Shown here one piece after another: positions 1-13,305 of a stretch of DNA of 64,000 bases. This DNA is from SCN-69-37 sp044507065. Lineage in GTDB: Bacteria; Acidobacteriota; Vicinamibacteria; Vicinamibacterales; SCN-69-37. Position 1 is the first letter of the stretch. The number at the start of each line of letters is the position of its first letter. The translations under genes and the position numbers were made by a program. The notes under the pieces are model-generated. The model searched no databases. It saw only the letters and a program-made list of their open reading frames with translations, and was not told the origin of the DNA. The stretch covers positions 1 through 64,000 of the forward strand of contig JBIQJY010000002.1 in the NCBI GenBank assembly GCA_044507065.1, in the 5' to 3' direction.

Positions 1-79
1 TTCGGTGGGCGGCCCGGCGGGCGGTTCGGACTCGATTGCCGGCGTCCGCTGGGGACGGCTGCTGGATCGCGTGCGCTGA
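1..79 (+). CDS. 3' end of an unidentified upstream gene (partial)
   Basis: One frame is open from base 2 to a TGA at 77-79 and gives a 25-residue tail ending in LLDRVR. Its third codon positions are almost all G or C, as in the neighbouring real genes, so it is probably the C-terminus of a gene that begins before the window. Too little remains to name a family. The position just upstream of a glycosyltransferase would fit another member of the sugar cluster, but that is only inference. Confidence 0.45.
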   Translation, partial: SVGGPAGGSDSIAGVRWGRLLDRVR

Positions 80-211
80 TACTGAACGGAAGCCGGCTAC
101 CTCGAATGAGCAGGCCGCCTTGCGGCCGGGGCGTGCCCCTCCACGAGTGATCGGAGCGTCGCGGCCAGAACCTGCGGCCCCGCGTGGCACGATTCTGGAA
201 GAGTGGGAGGC

Positions 212-1404
212 ATGTCCGCCGGCACCTCCCGTTCAGGCCCTCTGCTCGACCTCGTCTGTCTGTCTCACCTGCGCTGGTCATTCGTCTTCCAGCGCCCGCA
301 GCACCTGATGACACGGTGCGGCAGGAACCGGCGCGTCTTCTTCGTCGAGGAGCCCGACTTCCAGGCGGGGATCGAGCCGCACCTGCACGTCGAAGCGAAC
401 GGCGGCGTCCACGTCGTGGTTCCGCGCCTGCCGAACGGGATGAGGCGGCACGATGTGTCCGAGGTCCAGCGCCGGCTGCTCGACGGCCTGCTGAAGACCT
501 GCCGCATCCGCGACTTCGTGGCCTGGTACTACACCCCGATGTCGCTGGCGTTCACCGACCACTGGTCCCCGCGCGCGGTCGTCTACGACTGCATGGACGA
601 ACTGTCGGCGTTCAAGGACGCGCCGGCCGGCCTCGAGGCTGCCGAGGCGAAGCTCATGCAGCGCGCCTCGCTGGTGCTGACCGGCGGTCACACGCTGTAC
701 AGGGCCAAGTGCCACGCGCACCACAACGTGCACCCGTTTCCGAGCAGCGTCGACGTGACGCACTTCGCCCAGGCGCGCCGGGCGATTGTCGATCCACCCG
801 ATCAGGCGTCGATCCCGCACCCCCGGATGGGATTCATGGGCGTCATCGACGAGCGCATGGATATTGCGCTCATTGACGGCGTGGCCGCGGCGCGGCCCGA
901 CTGGCAGATTGTCATGGTGGGACCGGTCGTCAAGATTGATCCGACATGCCTGCCGCGACGCGCGAACCTCCACTTCCTCGGAGCCCGGAACTACCAGCAG
1001 CTTCCGTCGTACCTCGCCGGGTGGGACGTCGCGCTGCTGCCGTTTGCCCGGAACGAGGCCACCAGATACATCAGTCCCACGAAGACTCCGGAGTACCTGG
1101 CCGCGGGCAAACCGGTTGTCTCGACGTCGATTACCGACGTGATTGAGCCGTACGGAACGTCCGGCGTGGTGCGCATCGCCGACGACGTGCCGGCGTTTGT
1201 CGATGCCTGCGCGGCGGCGCTTGCGGATCCCGGGGGATGGCTGCCCAGGGCCGACGCGCTGCTCGCGACGATGTCGTGGGACGACACGTGGGATCGCATC
1301 GACAGGCTCCTCGACGAGGCCGTCGGCATCGCCGCGCCGGGGATTCGCGCCGTCGCCGCGGGTACAGGGGCCGTCCCGATCGGGGCGCAGCCGGTTGCAC
1401 GCGC

Positions 1405-1426
<22 letters not shown>
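212..1426 (+). CDS. Glycosyltransferase (GT-B type, family 1/4-like)
   Basis: This cytoplasmic protein of about 404 residues looks like a GT-B glycosyltransferase. The N-terminus carries the WSFVFQRPQHLM segment typical of glycosyltransferases found beside UDP-galactopyranose mutase. The C-terminal half has a TKTPEYLAAGKPVVST segment that matches the nucleotide-sugar binding region of GT-B enzymes. Donor and acceptor cannot be told. Its 3' end overlaps the next gene (glf) by 22 bases, so the two are probably co-translated. A GTG at 203 is an alternative start. A GGGAGG stretch sits directly before the ATG at 212, too close for a standard ribosome site, so the exact start is uncertain. Confidence 0.85.
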
Positions 1427-2519
<1,093 letters not shown>

Positions 2520-2523
<4 letters not shown>

Positions 2524-4646
2524 CACGGCCGCCGACGCAGGCGCCGCTCGAGCTGTGGGGCGGCGTCGAGTGCACGGTCAACCGGGTGGGCGACCGCTGG
2601 TTCGACGAGGTCGCCCGTACCGGTCACGACAGGCGGGATGCCGACCTCCTGAAGTTCGCCGCGATCGGCATCAAGGCCATCCGCTACCCCGTGCTGTGGG
2701 AGCGGCTGGCGCCCGGCAACGGCGATGAGCTTGACTGGCGTTGGACGGACCAGCGGCTCGCCACCCTGTCCGACCTCGGCATTCGGCCGATCGTCGGCCT
2801 GGTGCATCACGGCAGCGGACCCGCGTGCACGTCGCTGCTCGACGATCGGTTTCCGGCTCGACTGGCTGCGTTCGCCGGTGCCGTCGCACGCCGCTACCCC
2901 TGGGTGAAGGACTTCACGCCGGTCAACGAGCCGTTGACGACGGCGCGGTTCAGCGGGCTCTACGGTCACTGGTACCCGCACCACCGGAGCGACCGCTCGT
3001 ACGTGCGCGCGCTCCTCAACCAACTTCGCGCCACGGTGCTGTCCATGCGGGCCATTCGGGCAGCGGTTCCGGATGCGCGCCTCATCCAGACCGAGGACTG
3101 TGGCAGCACCTTCAGCACGCCAGCGCTCCAGGCCCAGGCCGATCACGAATCCACGCGGCAGTGGCTGACCTGGGATCTGCTGACGGGACGGGTGGACGCC
3201 CGCCATCCACTGCACGACTTCCTCACGAGCGCCGGCATGACGACGTCCGATGAGGCGTTCTTCCTGGAGGCAGACTGCCGGCCGGATGTGCTGGGGCTGA
3301 ACTACTACCTCACGAGCGATCGGTATCTGGATGAGCATCTCGAACGCTATCCGCCCGAGGCTCACGCGTCCAACGGCACGAAGCGCTACGCGGACGTGGA
3401 GGCCGTGCGCGCGAGGCCCGACGGGATCGCCGGACATCTTCGCCACCTCGCCGACGCCTGGCATCGATACCGAATACCCGTCGCGCTGACCGAGGTGCAC
3501 CTTGCCTGCACGCGGGAAGAGCAGCTGCGCTGGCTGTGGGAAGCCTGGCGGGCGGCTGAAACCGCGCGCGAGCAGGGTATCGACGTGCGGGCTGTGACCG
3601 CGTGGGCGCTTCTCGGCTCGTACGACTGGGATTCCCTGGTGACGGTCGACGCCGGGCACTATGAGTCGGGCGTGTTCGATCTGCGGGCCCCTGAGCCGCG
3701 CCCCACCGCGCTCGCCATCCTCGCCCGACAGCTCGCGGCGGGCGAAACGCCGACGCATCCGACGCTTGCCGTTCCCGGGTGGTGGCATCGACCGGATCGA
3801 CTCCTGTTCGGCGCCCGTTCGGCTTTCCCGCACCCGGACGACGCCCGTCCCATCCTCGTGCTTGGCGGGCCGGGACAATTGGGCCACGCATTCCAGCGGA
3901 TCTGCGCCTGGCGCGGCGTGCCGGTCCGGGCTCTTGGCCGGCACGAGTGCGAAGCCAGTGATCCCCTGATGGTGGATGCCGCCCTGCGTCGATTCAATCC
4001 GTGGCTGGTCGTCCACGTGGCCGAATGGCCGGGCGGCCTGCTGACAATTGCCGCCGCGTGCCGAAAGCGGGGGATCAAGCTCGTGACCTTTTCATCCCTC
4101 CTGGTCTTCGACGGCCGCAAGGCCACGCCGTATGTCGAGAACGATGCCACGTGCCCGGTGACGCCCGTCGGCCAGATGATCGCAGCAGCCGACTGTCGCA
4201 TGCTGGCGGACTTTCCCGAAGTGCTGATCCTCAGGACCGGTGCGCTCTTCGGCCCGTGGGATGAGACGAACTTCGCCCTCGAGTTCCTCGATTGCCTCGA
4301 CCGTGCCCAGCCTGTACCTGTCGGGTCGGTGACGATTGCTCCCACGTATGTGCCGGATCTCGTGCACGCGGCGCTGGATCTGGCGATCGATGACGAGCGC
4401 GGACTCTGGCACATCGTGAATTCCGATCCAATGTCCTGGAACGAGTTCGCGCGCCGGCTGGCGGACGCCACCGGGCGGGGCGCCGATTCGATCGGCTGTG
4501 CCGACGAGACGTCCGCCGCGGCAGCCGACGGCGTCGTGCTCGGCAGCCAACGCGCAACGCTGCTGCCGCCGCTCGGCCTGGCCATCGAGGCGTTTGCGCA
4601 CGCCAGGGCCAGTCAGCCCGATCTGGGGCGCACCTCATGCGTCTAG
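2520..4646 (+). CDS. Fusion: GH1-like glycosidase + RmlD-like sugar-nucleotide domain
   Basis: This 708-residue protein has two parts. Residues 1 to about 420 resemble glycoside hydrolase family 1: the acid/base Glu137 lies in FTPVNEP, and Glu325 in VALTEV stands where the nucleophile belongs. From about residue 444 a Rossmann domain starts with LVLGGPGQLG and resembles dTDP-4-dehydrorhamnose reductase (RmlD). The usual YGxxK catalytic stretch reads VGQMI (residues 550-554), so the Tyr and Lys of a normal reductase are missing. The start overlaps the glf stop by 4 bases. The protein may make or trim a Galf- or deoxysugar-containing glycan; the substrate is unknown. Confidence 0.85.
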
Positions 4647-4699
4647 GCATCGAGTGTGCCTGCGACGATCCCTTCGGCCGGGCGGATTAGGGGGTAAAC

Positions 4700-6535
4700 A
4701 TGATGCACTCGTCGACAGCCGCACCCGGCGGGCACGCCTATCCTCGTCCACAGCTGCAGCGCGCCGAGTGGTGCTCGCTCAACGGTCCGTGGGATTTCGC
4801 CATCGATTTCGATGGCCGGATCACCCATCCGTCGCGCGTGTCCTGGACCGACACGATCGTGGTTCCGTTTGCGCCTGAAACGCAGGCGAGCGGCATCGGC
4901 AACACCGACCTTTTCCGCGCATGCTGGTACCGCCGGACGGTTCCGGCGGTCGATCTCGACAGCGGTGAGCGCCTGCTGCTGCACTTCGGCGCCGTCGACT
5001 ATGCGGCGACGGTGTGGGTGAACGACTGTCAGGTGGGGTGGCACGAGGGCGGGTATACGCCCTTCACGCTCGACATCACCGATGTCGTGGCCGGGGCTTC
5101 CTCGATCGTCATCGTCGTTCGTGCCGAGGACGATCCGACCGATCTCGCCAAGCCGCGCGGCAAACAGGACTGGGAGAGACTGCCGCATTCGATCTGGTAT
5201 CCACGCACGACTGGCATCTGGCAGACCACCTGGCTCGAACGCGTGGGGCCCACGTATGTGGGCCGCCTTCGCTGGACGCCGAATCTCGAGCGATGGGAGA
5301 TCGGATGCGCCGTCTGGCTCGACGGCGAGCAACCGAACGAAGATCTCTATTTCACCGTCAGGTTGACGGCGCGTGGCGCAACCCTCGCCGACGACCGGTA
5401 CCTCGTCGTCAATGGGGAAGTGCACCGGCGGATCGCGCTGTCCGATCCGGGCATCGACGACTATCGCAACGGGCTGCTCTGGAGCCCGAGGACGCCCACG
5501 CTCATCGACGCCGAGCTCAAGCTGCTGACCGCTTCCGGACGCGTCCTCGATGAGATCCAGAGCTACACGGCCATTCGCTCCATCTCGACCGACGGCGAGC
5601 GGCTGGTACTGAACGGCCGTCCCTACTACCTCCGGCTGGTGCTCGACCAGGGCTACTGGCCCTCCTCCGGGCTCACGGCCCCCGACGACGAGGCGTTGCG
5701 CACCGACGTGGAACTTGCCAGGGAGATGGGCTTCAACGGCGTGCGGAAGCACCAGAAGATCGAGGATCCGCGGTACCTCTACTGGGCCGATCAACTGGGT
5801 CTGCTCGTATGGGGAGAGTTCCCGAGCTGTTACCGCTTCACGCAGCAGTCCATCCGCCGCGCGACGCGGGAGTGGATGGACGCGCTCCTTCGCGACTTCA
5901 GCCATCCCTGCATCATCACCTGGGTGCCGTTCAACGAATCGTGGGGCGTGCCGAACCTGCCAATGAATCCCGCCGAGCGGCACTACGTGCACTCGCTCTA
6001 TCACGTGACGAAGACGCTCGATGCGACACGCCCGGTCGTCGGCAACGACGGGTGGGAGAGCGTTGCCACCGACATCATCGGCATCCACGACTACGACGCC
6101 GATGCCGATCGCATTGCGGCGCGTTACGGGGCGAGCGACATCCGACCCCGGCTCTTCAAGTACGAACGCCCGGGGGGGCGCGCGCTGGTGCTTGGCGGCG
6201 AGCACGCAGATCAGCCGATCATGCTGACCGAGTTCGGTGGCATTACCCTGTCGGACGCCGAGGGGGCCTGGGGCTACTCGCGGGCCGATGCGCCGGAACG
6301 CCTGGCGGAACGGTACCGGGCCCTCATCGCCGCGGTGAGCTCCAGCGGGTTGTTCGCCGGGTTCTGCTACACGCAGTTCGCCGACACCTATCAGGAGGCC
6401 AATGGACTGCTGCGGGACGACCGCACGCCCAAGTTCCCGCTGTCGCAGATCGCCAGTGCAACGACCTGCACCGATCCCGCCACCCTTGAACCGCCGTCAG
6501 ACCCGCCAGCGCTCGACGAGGAGCGCGAAGTCTAG
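4700..6535 (+). CDS. Glycoside hydrolase family 2 (beta-galactosidase/glucuronidase-like)
   Basis: This 611-residue protein has the GH2 order: an N-terminal sugar-binding jelly roll (RPQLQRAEWCSLNGPWDF), an immunoglobulin-like middle and a TIM barrel. The catalytic acid/base is Glu413 in VPFNESWG and the nucleophile is Glu511 in MLTEFGG. I see no signal peptide, so it is probably cytoplasmic. A GGGGG stretch lies just before the ATG. It follows the GH1/RmlD fusion by 53 bases and probably belongs to the same transcript. Beta-galactosidase, beta-glucuronidase or another exo-glycosidase activity are all possible, and the motifs do not decide. Confidence 0.9.
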   Translation: MMHSSTAAPGGHAYPRPQLQRAEWCSLNGPWDFAIDFDGRITHPSRVSWTDTIVVPFAPETQASGIGNTDLFRACWYRRTVPAVDLDSGERLLLHFGAVDYAATVWVNDCQVGWHEGGYTPFTLDITDVVAGASSIVIVVRAEDDPTDLAKPRGKQDWERLPHSIWYPRTTGIWQTTWLERVGPTYVGRLRWTPNLERWEIGCAVWLDGEQPNEDLYFTVRLTARGATLADDRYLVVNGEVHRRIALSDPGIDDYRNGLLWSPRTPTLIDAELKLLTASGRVLDEIQSYTAIRSISTDGERLVLNGRPYYLRLVLDQGYWPSSGLTAPDDEALRTDVELAREMGFNGVRKHQKIEDPRYLYWADQLGLLVWGEFPSCYRFTQQSIRRATREWMDALLRDFSHPCIITWVPFNESWGVPNLPMNPAERHYVHSLYHVTKTLDATRPVVGNDGWESVATDIIGIHDYDADADRIAARYGASDIRPRLFKYERPGGRALVLGGEHADQPIMLTEFGGITLSDAEGAWGYSRADAPERLAERYRALIAAVSSSGLFAGFCYTQFADTYQEANGLLRDDRTPKFPLSQIASATTCTDPATLEPPSDPPALDEEREV

Positions 6536-6848
6536 CCCGGTGGGTACCGCTCGTGCATTGTCTCGGCGCGGCATCCCGGCAGGGCGTCGGGATGACTGAA
6601 AGTGAGCAAGACCATGCCTCGAAACTGGACGTTGCCGTACCACCGCCTCGACACGACACGTGGATCCCGGTTCATGCGGGGCGATGAAGACATCGCGCCC
6701 GATCCCGGACGTGCCGCCGCGGCGCCGCCCGAAGTCACCGCGATGCGCGGCCGGGATCGCTCCACCGAACCGACCGTACGCGCCGAACCCGCAGGGGTAT
6801 CTTCGGACACCGCGCGCCGCCGGGCGTGACGCCGGCTGATGGCCGTCG
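6536..6848 (+). other. Intergenic stretch, no convincing gene
   Basis: A reading frame of 72 codons (ATG at 6614, stop at 6829) lies here on the plus strand. It has no ribosome binding site, only moderate G/C bias at third positions and no recognisable motif, so I do not call it a gene. A short inverted repeat (ATCCCG...CGGGAT) around 6580-6597 has no T-tract and is not a convincing terminator. Confidence 0.4.
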
Positions 6849-7436
6849 ATGCTGCCACTGTTCGAGGCGTTGCCGGACGGCCTTCGCTACCAAAGCGCGT
6901 TCGTGAGCGAGGGCGAGGAGCGGGACCTGCTGAATCAGCTCTCGGCCCTGCGATTCGGGACGTTCGAGATGCGCGGTGTCGTCGCCAGGCGGCGCGTCGC
7001 GTTCTTCGGCGAATCCTACCCGGGCACGGAAGGGCCCGCCGAGCCGATCCCTGACTTCCTCCTGCCCCTTCGGACGCGCGTGGCCCAGTGGGCCGGTCGA
7101 GAGCCCGACGAGTTCGGGATGGTGTTGATCAACGAGTACCGGCGCGGTTCACCGATCGGCTGGCATCGTGATGCGCCACAGTACGACGTGATCGCGGGAG
7201 TATCGCTCGGTTCGCCGTGCCGCATGCGATTGCGCCCGTACGCGCCGTCGGGCCGCGAGCGACCGTCATCCGGACGCCGCCGGGCCACGCACGAACTGGC
7301 GCTGATGCCACGGTCGGCCTATCTCATGTCGGGTGCGGCGCGAAGCTCGTTCGAGCACAGCATTCCCCCGGTGCCAAGCCTCAGGTACTCGATCACGATG
7401 CGCACGTTCCGGAAGGGAACGACGCGCGGCGGCTGA
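6849..7436 (+). CDS. AlkB-like 2-oxoglutarate/Fe(II) dioxygenase
   Basis: This 195-residue protein is predicted to be an Fe(II)/2-oxoglutarate dioxygenase of the AlkB family, which repairs alkylated bases in nucleic acids by oxidative demethylation. The iron ligands are the HxD pair His106/Asp108 (GWHRDAP) and His170 (SSFEHSIPP). Arg179 and Arg185 form the Rx5R signature that binds 2-oxoglutarate. The length suits the compact AlkB proteins. It stands alone, convergent with the DUF167 gene, with 10 bases between them. Whether the substrate is DNA, RNA or protein cannot be told. Confidence 0.88.
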   Translation: MLPLFEALPDGLRYQSAFVSEGEERDLLNQLSALRFGTFEMRGVVARRRVAFFGESYPGTEGPAEPIPDFLLPLRTRVAQWAGREPDEFGMVLINEYRRGSPIGWHRDAPQYDVIAGVSLGSPCRMRLRPYAPSGRERPSSGRRRATHELALMPRSAYLMSGAARSSFEHSIPPVPSLRYSITMRTFRKGTTRGG

Positions 7437-7446
7437 CGCGCGAGGC

Positions 7447-7740
7447 CTATCGCAGCTGCGTCTCGACGCGCTCCATCGTGACCCCGTCGACCTCGACGGC
7501 CTTGTTGCGCGACGTGGTGCCGGCCACCACGCGCACCGACCGCTTCGGCACGCCAAGCGCATCGGCAACGGCGGCGACGACGGCGTCGTTGGCGGCGTGG
7601 TCAACCGGCGGGGCGGTCACGCGCAGGACCAGGCGCCCGTCGCGCATTCCGTCGAACGTGTTGCGCGGCGACCGCGGAATCACCCGCAGGTCGATGCGGA
7701 CGCCACGGGCTGAAGGACGGAATGGCCTATCGCCCGACAC
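7447..7740 (-). CDS. DUF167 (YggU) family protein
   Basis: This 97-residue protein is a complete DUF167/YggU domain. The LRVIPRSPRNTFDG opening, the LRVTAPPVDHAANDAVV core and VPKRSVRVVAGTTSRNK are the family hallmarks. Its biochemical function is not known. It lies one base after the YggS gene, a pairing common in bacterial genomes, so the two are probably co-transcribed. Confidence 0.9.
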   Translation of the reverse strand: MSGDRPFRPSARGVRIDLRVIPRSPRNTFDGMRDGRLVLRVTAPPVDHAANDAVVAAVADALGVPKRSVRVVAGTTSRNKAVEVDGVTMERVETQLR

Positions 7741-7741
7741 G

Positions 7742-8458
7742 TCAGGCCTCGGCGGCGTAGTCGCGGTGGCCGAAGATGGCCGTGCCGACGCGCACGATCG
7801 TCGCGCCTTCCTCGATCGCCACGTCGAAGTCGTGGCTCATGCCCATCGACAACTCGCCGAGACGGTCGGCCGGAATGCCGGCGGCGACCAGCTCGTCGCG
7901 GATGCCGCGCAGCTGCCTGAACCAGGGACGTGAATCTTCGGGATTGTCGGGGTAGGGCGGCACGATCATCAGGCCGCGCAGGTCGACGTCTTCGGCCTCG
8001 GCCGCCGCACACACCAGGTCGCCGAGCGCCGCGCGATCGGCGCCGTGCTTGGTGGCCTCTCCCGCCAGATCCGCCTGGATGAGGATGCGCGGCCGGCGGC
8101 CGGCTTCGCGTGCGGCGACCTCGATCCGGCGCAGCAGGTCGATCCGATCGACCGACTGAATCCAGTCGAACGTCGCCACGGCCTTGCGCGCCTTGTTGCT
8201 CTGGAGATGGCCGATGAGGTGCCACTCGATCGCGAGATTTTCGAGCAGTGCCTTCTTGGCTTCGGCTTCCTGGACCCGATTCTCGCCAAACGCCAGGTGT
8301 CCGGCCGCTGTCGCGGCGCGCACGTCGTCGGCGCTGAAGGTCTTGGAAACGGCGATGAGGGTGATGTCGGAAGGGGAGCGGCTGGCCCGCTGCGCCGCCG
8401 CTGTGATGCGGCGGCGCACGGAGTCCAGTTGTGCTGCGATGTCCGCCGAACGCGGCAT
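7742..8458 (-). CDS. YggS/PLPBP family pyridoxal-phosphate homeostasis protein
   Basis: This 238-residue protein folds as a PLP-binding TIM barrel. It has the LIAVSKTF motif with the Schiff-base lysine, then FGENRVQEA, EWHLIGHLQSNKAR, and the phosphate-binding LSMGMSHDFDVAIEEGATIVRVG near the C-terminus. The family controls free pyridoxal phosphate and has no known catalytic reaction. The ATG directly abuts the TAG of the upstream TPR gene, so translation is probably coupled. Confidence 0.93.
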   Translation of the reverse strand: MPRSADIAAQLDSVRRRITAAAQRASRSPSDITLIAVSKTFSADDVRAATAAGHLAFGENRVQEAEAKKALLENLAIEWHLIGHLQSNKARKAVATFDWIQSVDRIDLLRRIEVAAREAGRRPRILIQADLAGEATKHGADRAALGDLVCAAAEAEDVDLRGLMIVPPYPDNPEDSRPWFRQLRGIRDELVAAGIPADRLGELSMGMSHDFDVAIEEGATIVRVGTAIFGHRDYAAEA

Positions 8459-9445
8459 CTACATCATCTTCTTCAGCTCGGGCAGCATGTCCTTGGCCAT
8501 CTGGGCGTTCGGACCGTTGGGCGCGAGCGTCAGGTACTGTTCGAGCGACTTGACGGCCTCGGCGACGTTGCCTTCGTTGATGAAGGTCATCGCCAGCTGG
8601 TAGTGCGCTTCGGCCATGGTCGGGTCGAGCTGGAGCGCGCGCTGGAACTGGGCCTTCGCCTCGGCCATCTTGCCCGAGTTCACGAGGATGGCTCCGGCGT
8701 TGTAGGCCGAGGTGGCGTCACCGCCGCCCGAGGCCGCGTGCAGTTCCACGGCCTTCGCGCTGGCTTCGGACGCCAGGTCCATCTTGCCCTGCGTGTTGTA
8801 GATCGCGGCGAGCCCGTCATAGGCAGCGGCCGAATCGGCCTTCAGCTCGATGGCCTTCTTGAAGGCAGCCTCGGCCTGGTCGAACTGCTTCTGGCGCGCG
8901 TAGACCTCGCCGAGCTGCACATGACACTCGTGGCAGTCCGGAATCCGCGTCGCGGCTTCGTTGAGCTTGGTGATGGCCACGTCGAAGTTGCTCGACGCCA
9001 GCGCCACATTGACCTCGTCGAGCAGGGACTTGAGCGCGGCCGCTTCCTTGTTGCGCGCCTCGATCTCCGCGTCGGTCATCCCGGAAGCCGCCGTGGCCTT
9101 GGAGATGACGATGTCGGGAACCGTGTTGACGGAACTGAGCGGCACTTCCACGTTGGCGGCCACGCCCGTCAGGCCGTCCTTCGACGCGGTAATCGTCCAG
9201 CGGCCGCCGACGGCCATGAGGCCGGCGCGAACCCAGCGACCTTCATCGTTGGTCGTGGTCTGGAACTTGAGATTGAGCTCGCCCCGGTACTCGAGCGTGA
9301 TCTGGGCGTCGGGAACCGGCTTGCCGGACTCGTCGACCACCCGGCCCTGCAGCGACCCGAGCTGTGCATGGGCGGGCGATGCGACCAGCCCGATGACCAT
9401 ACATGCTGCCACGAGAGTTCCCAGACTGAACCACTGACGCTTCAT
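8459..9445 (-). CDS. Exported carboxypeptidase-regulatory/TPR protein with one CXXCH motif
   Basis: This 328-residue protein begins with a signal peptide that ends near SPAHAQ. It continues with a carboxypeptidase-regulatory (Ig-like) domain (GRVVDESGKPVPDAQ) and at least four tetratricopeptide repeats in the C-terminal half, such as AEAHYQLAMTFINEGNVAEA. The start was set at the ATG at 9445 because it has a signal peptide and a GGAGG box; a longer frame exists but lacks both. Residues 171-175 read CHECH, a CXXCH pattern that could bind heme c in an exported protein. The combination resembles periplasmic TPR proteins common in Acidobacteria. Exact role unknown. Confidence 0.85.
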   Translation of the reverse strand: MKRQWFSLGTLVAACMVIGLVASPAHAQLGSLQGRVVDESGKPVPDAQITLEYRGELNLKFQTTTNDEGRWVRAGLMAVGGRWTITASKDGLTGVAANVEVPLSSVNTVPDIVISKATAASGMTDAEIEARNKEAAALKSLLDEVNVALASSNFDVAITKLNEAATRIPDCHECHVQLGEVYARQKQFDQAEAAFKKAIELKADSAAAYDGLAAIYNTQGKMDLASEASAKAVELHAASGGGDATSAYNAGAILVNSGKMAEAKAQFQRALQLDPTMAEAHYQLAMTFINEGNVAEAVKSLEQYLTLAPNGPNAQMAKDMLPELKKMM

Positions 9446-11593
9446 TGCTGCCTCCACTCCGGAATCACCCGGTCTGCCAAGTTTACACCGTGCGCCGCGG
9501 GGGACGGCCGGCCTGCTGATCAATACGGTTCGCGGAGCGGATTCGTGTCGCCGGGTGGGCCGACGCGAGGTCGGCGCCCTGCGCTGCGGTTGGGCCCTAT
9601 GCCGAGGTGCCACCCTGCGGGGCCTCGAAGAACCGGCGGACGTCGTCAATTGCTGTCGTCACGGGCGCCGGCGGCATGGACGCAAGAAACCGGCGTCCGT
9701 AGTGCATGCGCGTCAGGCGGGGGTCGAGCACGGCGAGCAGGCCCCGGTCCGAGCGCGACCGGATGAGTCGCCCCAGGCCCTGGAGCAGCGTGAGGGTGGC
9801 GAGCGGTACCTGGTAGTCGCGGAAGGCATTGCCGCCGCGCGCGGCCACCGCCGCCATTCGCGCCTCGACGAGCGGGTCGCCGGGCGAGGCAAAGGGCAGC
9901 CGGTCGATGATGACGCCGCTCAGGGCGTCCCCGACCACATCGACGCCCTGCCAGAAGCTGGATGTCGCCAACAGGACGGCATTGGGCGTCGCCCGGAAGT
10001 CGCGCAGCAGCGACGACCGCGGCGCCGTGCCCTGGACGAGCAGCGGCCAGTCGACGCGTCCGTCAAGTGCCTCGTGCACCTCACGCATCGCGGCGTACGA
10101 GGTGAAGAGGACGAACGCCCGTCCGTCGGTGCACGCCAGCAGGTCCGCGATGGCCACCGCGGCGTACCGGTTGAACTCCGGGCTGCGAGGGTCGGGCATC
10201 TCCGGCGGCAGGTACAGGACGGCCTGGGTGCGGTAGTCGAAGCCGGATGGCACCTGCAGCGTCGCGGCTGCCTCGAGGCCGAGCCGCGACTTCGCGTAAT
10301 CGAACGACCCGTCGACCGTCAGTGTCGCTGACATCAGCACGGTCGACGCGTGCGCTGCGACGATCCGATCCCGGATGATGTCGGAGGCATCGATGGGCGC
10401 CGCGCGCAGCGCCACCCCGCGGCCGCGCTGTTCGATGAAGTGCACGTAGCGCGGATCGTCGGCAGCCGTGAGCGTGGCGAGATCGCGGCGCATGTCCTCG
10501 GCGCGTTGTCGCAGCCGATCGAGATCGTCGGTATCCTTGCCGGTGGCCTCCGCAATCGCGCGGATGACCGAGCCGATGTCGTGGTCGAGCGCCTCGCGCG
10601 GCTGGTCGAGCCGCGCCGCCATGTCGGGGGTCAGCTTCACGCGGTCGCCGCCCGTCCGGCTCCGCGCCTCCAGGCGCACGACGTCGAAGAACACGCGCCC
10701 GGCCTGCTGCAGGTCGCCGACGGCCGCCACGAGCGCGGCCGCGTGCGCCGCGTCGAGGGTGTGCGCACCGGCCGCGACCGTGCCGTCGCGCACGAACTCG
10801 TCGATGCGGTGTGCGCTGAGCGCCACGCCGAAATACTGCGTGGCCACATCCTCGAGCTGGTGCGCCTCGTCGATGACGAGCAGGTCGCAGTCCGGGATGA
10901 CCTCCCCGAACTCACCCTGCCGCACGGCCGCATCGGCGCACAACAGGTGGTGGTTGACGACAACGAGCGCGGCCTCCGAGGCGCGCTCGCGCATGCGCGT
11001 GATGAAGCAGTCGGTGTAGTGCGCGCACTCGCGCCCGAGGCACTGCTCGTGCGTGGCCGTCAGCTCCGACCAGAGCGGCAGCGCGTCGGGCAGGTCGTCG
11101 ATTTCGGCGCGATCGCCCGTATCGGTCTCCTCGCGCCACTCGCCGATGCGGTCGAGCCAGTACCGGTCCGGGTGCGGCGCGGCGATGGCCTGTGCCAGGC
11201 GCTCGAAGCGATGGAGACAGAGGTAGTTCGTCCGCCCCTTCATGTAGGCGGCCCGGATCTCCGTATCCAGCACGCGGGCAAGCGCGGGAATGTCCTTGTG
11301 AAAGATCTGGTCCTGCAGGTTGCGCGTGCCGGTCGAGACGAGCACGCGCCGGCCGGACAGCAGGCCCGCCGCCAGGTAGGCGAGCGTCTTGCCGATGCCC
11401 GTGCCGGCCTCCGCCAGCAGGATGCCGCCGTCCGAGAAGGCCTCGGCGACGGCGCGCGCGAGTGCCACCTGGCCCGGCCGCGGCTCGAATCCTTCGAATG
11501 CCGTGGCCAACGGCCCCGACTCCGGATCGAAGATCGCGTCGACGCGGTCGGCCAGCGTCGGCGACTGGCGCTCGCCCTCGAGCGCCCCGGCGC

Positions 11594-12834
<1,241 letters not shown>

Positions 12835-12838
<4 letters not shown>

Positions 12839-13281
12839 CGGGGAACCTGATCCAGTGCGGCAATCTTGTCGATGCGGCGTTGATGCCGCCCGCCGGCAAA
12901 CGGCGTGTCGAGAAAGAGGTCGAGCAGGCGGATGGCGAGCTCGGGGCTTGTGACGCGGGCGCCGAGCGCCAGGACGTTCGCGTCATTGTGTTCGCGGCTG
13001 AGGGCGGCCGACGCCTCGTCGACCACTGGCGCCGCGCGGACCCCGGGAACCTTGTTGGCCGCGATGGCCATGCCGATTCCCGTGCCGCAGACGAGGACAC
13101 CCCGGTCGAACTCCCCCGAGGCGACGGCGCGGCCAATCCGGGCCGCGTAGTCCGGGTAGTCGACCGAATCGGTGGTCGTCGTGCCGAAGTCCGTGTACTC
13201 GATCCCGCGTTGATCGAGCCGTTTCCTGACCTGTTCCTTGAGGGCAACGCCGGCATGGTCGGCGCCGAGCGCGATGCGCAT
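12835..13281 (-). CDS. rpiB: Ribose-5-phosphate isomerase B
   Basis: This 148-residue protein belongs to the RpiB/LacAB family and interconverts ribose-5-phosphate and ribulose-5-phosphate. The N-terminal GADHAGVALKE and the central GVLVCGTGIGMAIAANKVPG with its catalytic cysteine are intact, followed by ALGARV. It opens a run of overlapping genes (rpiB-glyA-dinG). Its start lies only 37 bases from the divergent methyltransferase gene, so both promoters share a very small region. Confidence 0.95.
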
Positions 13282-13305
13282 AGACCGAAAATGATAGCTG
13301 AAAAC

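Noticed and set aside
8045..9766. 573-codon plus-strand frame opposite YggS and the TPR gene
   Set aside because: It is a shadow of two well-supported minus-strand genes. It has no motif and reflects the high GC content.
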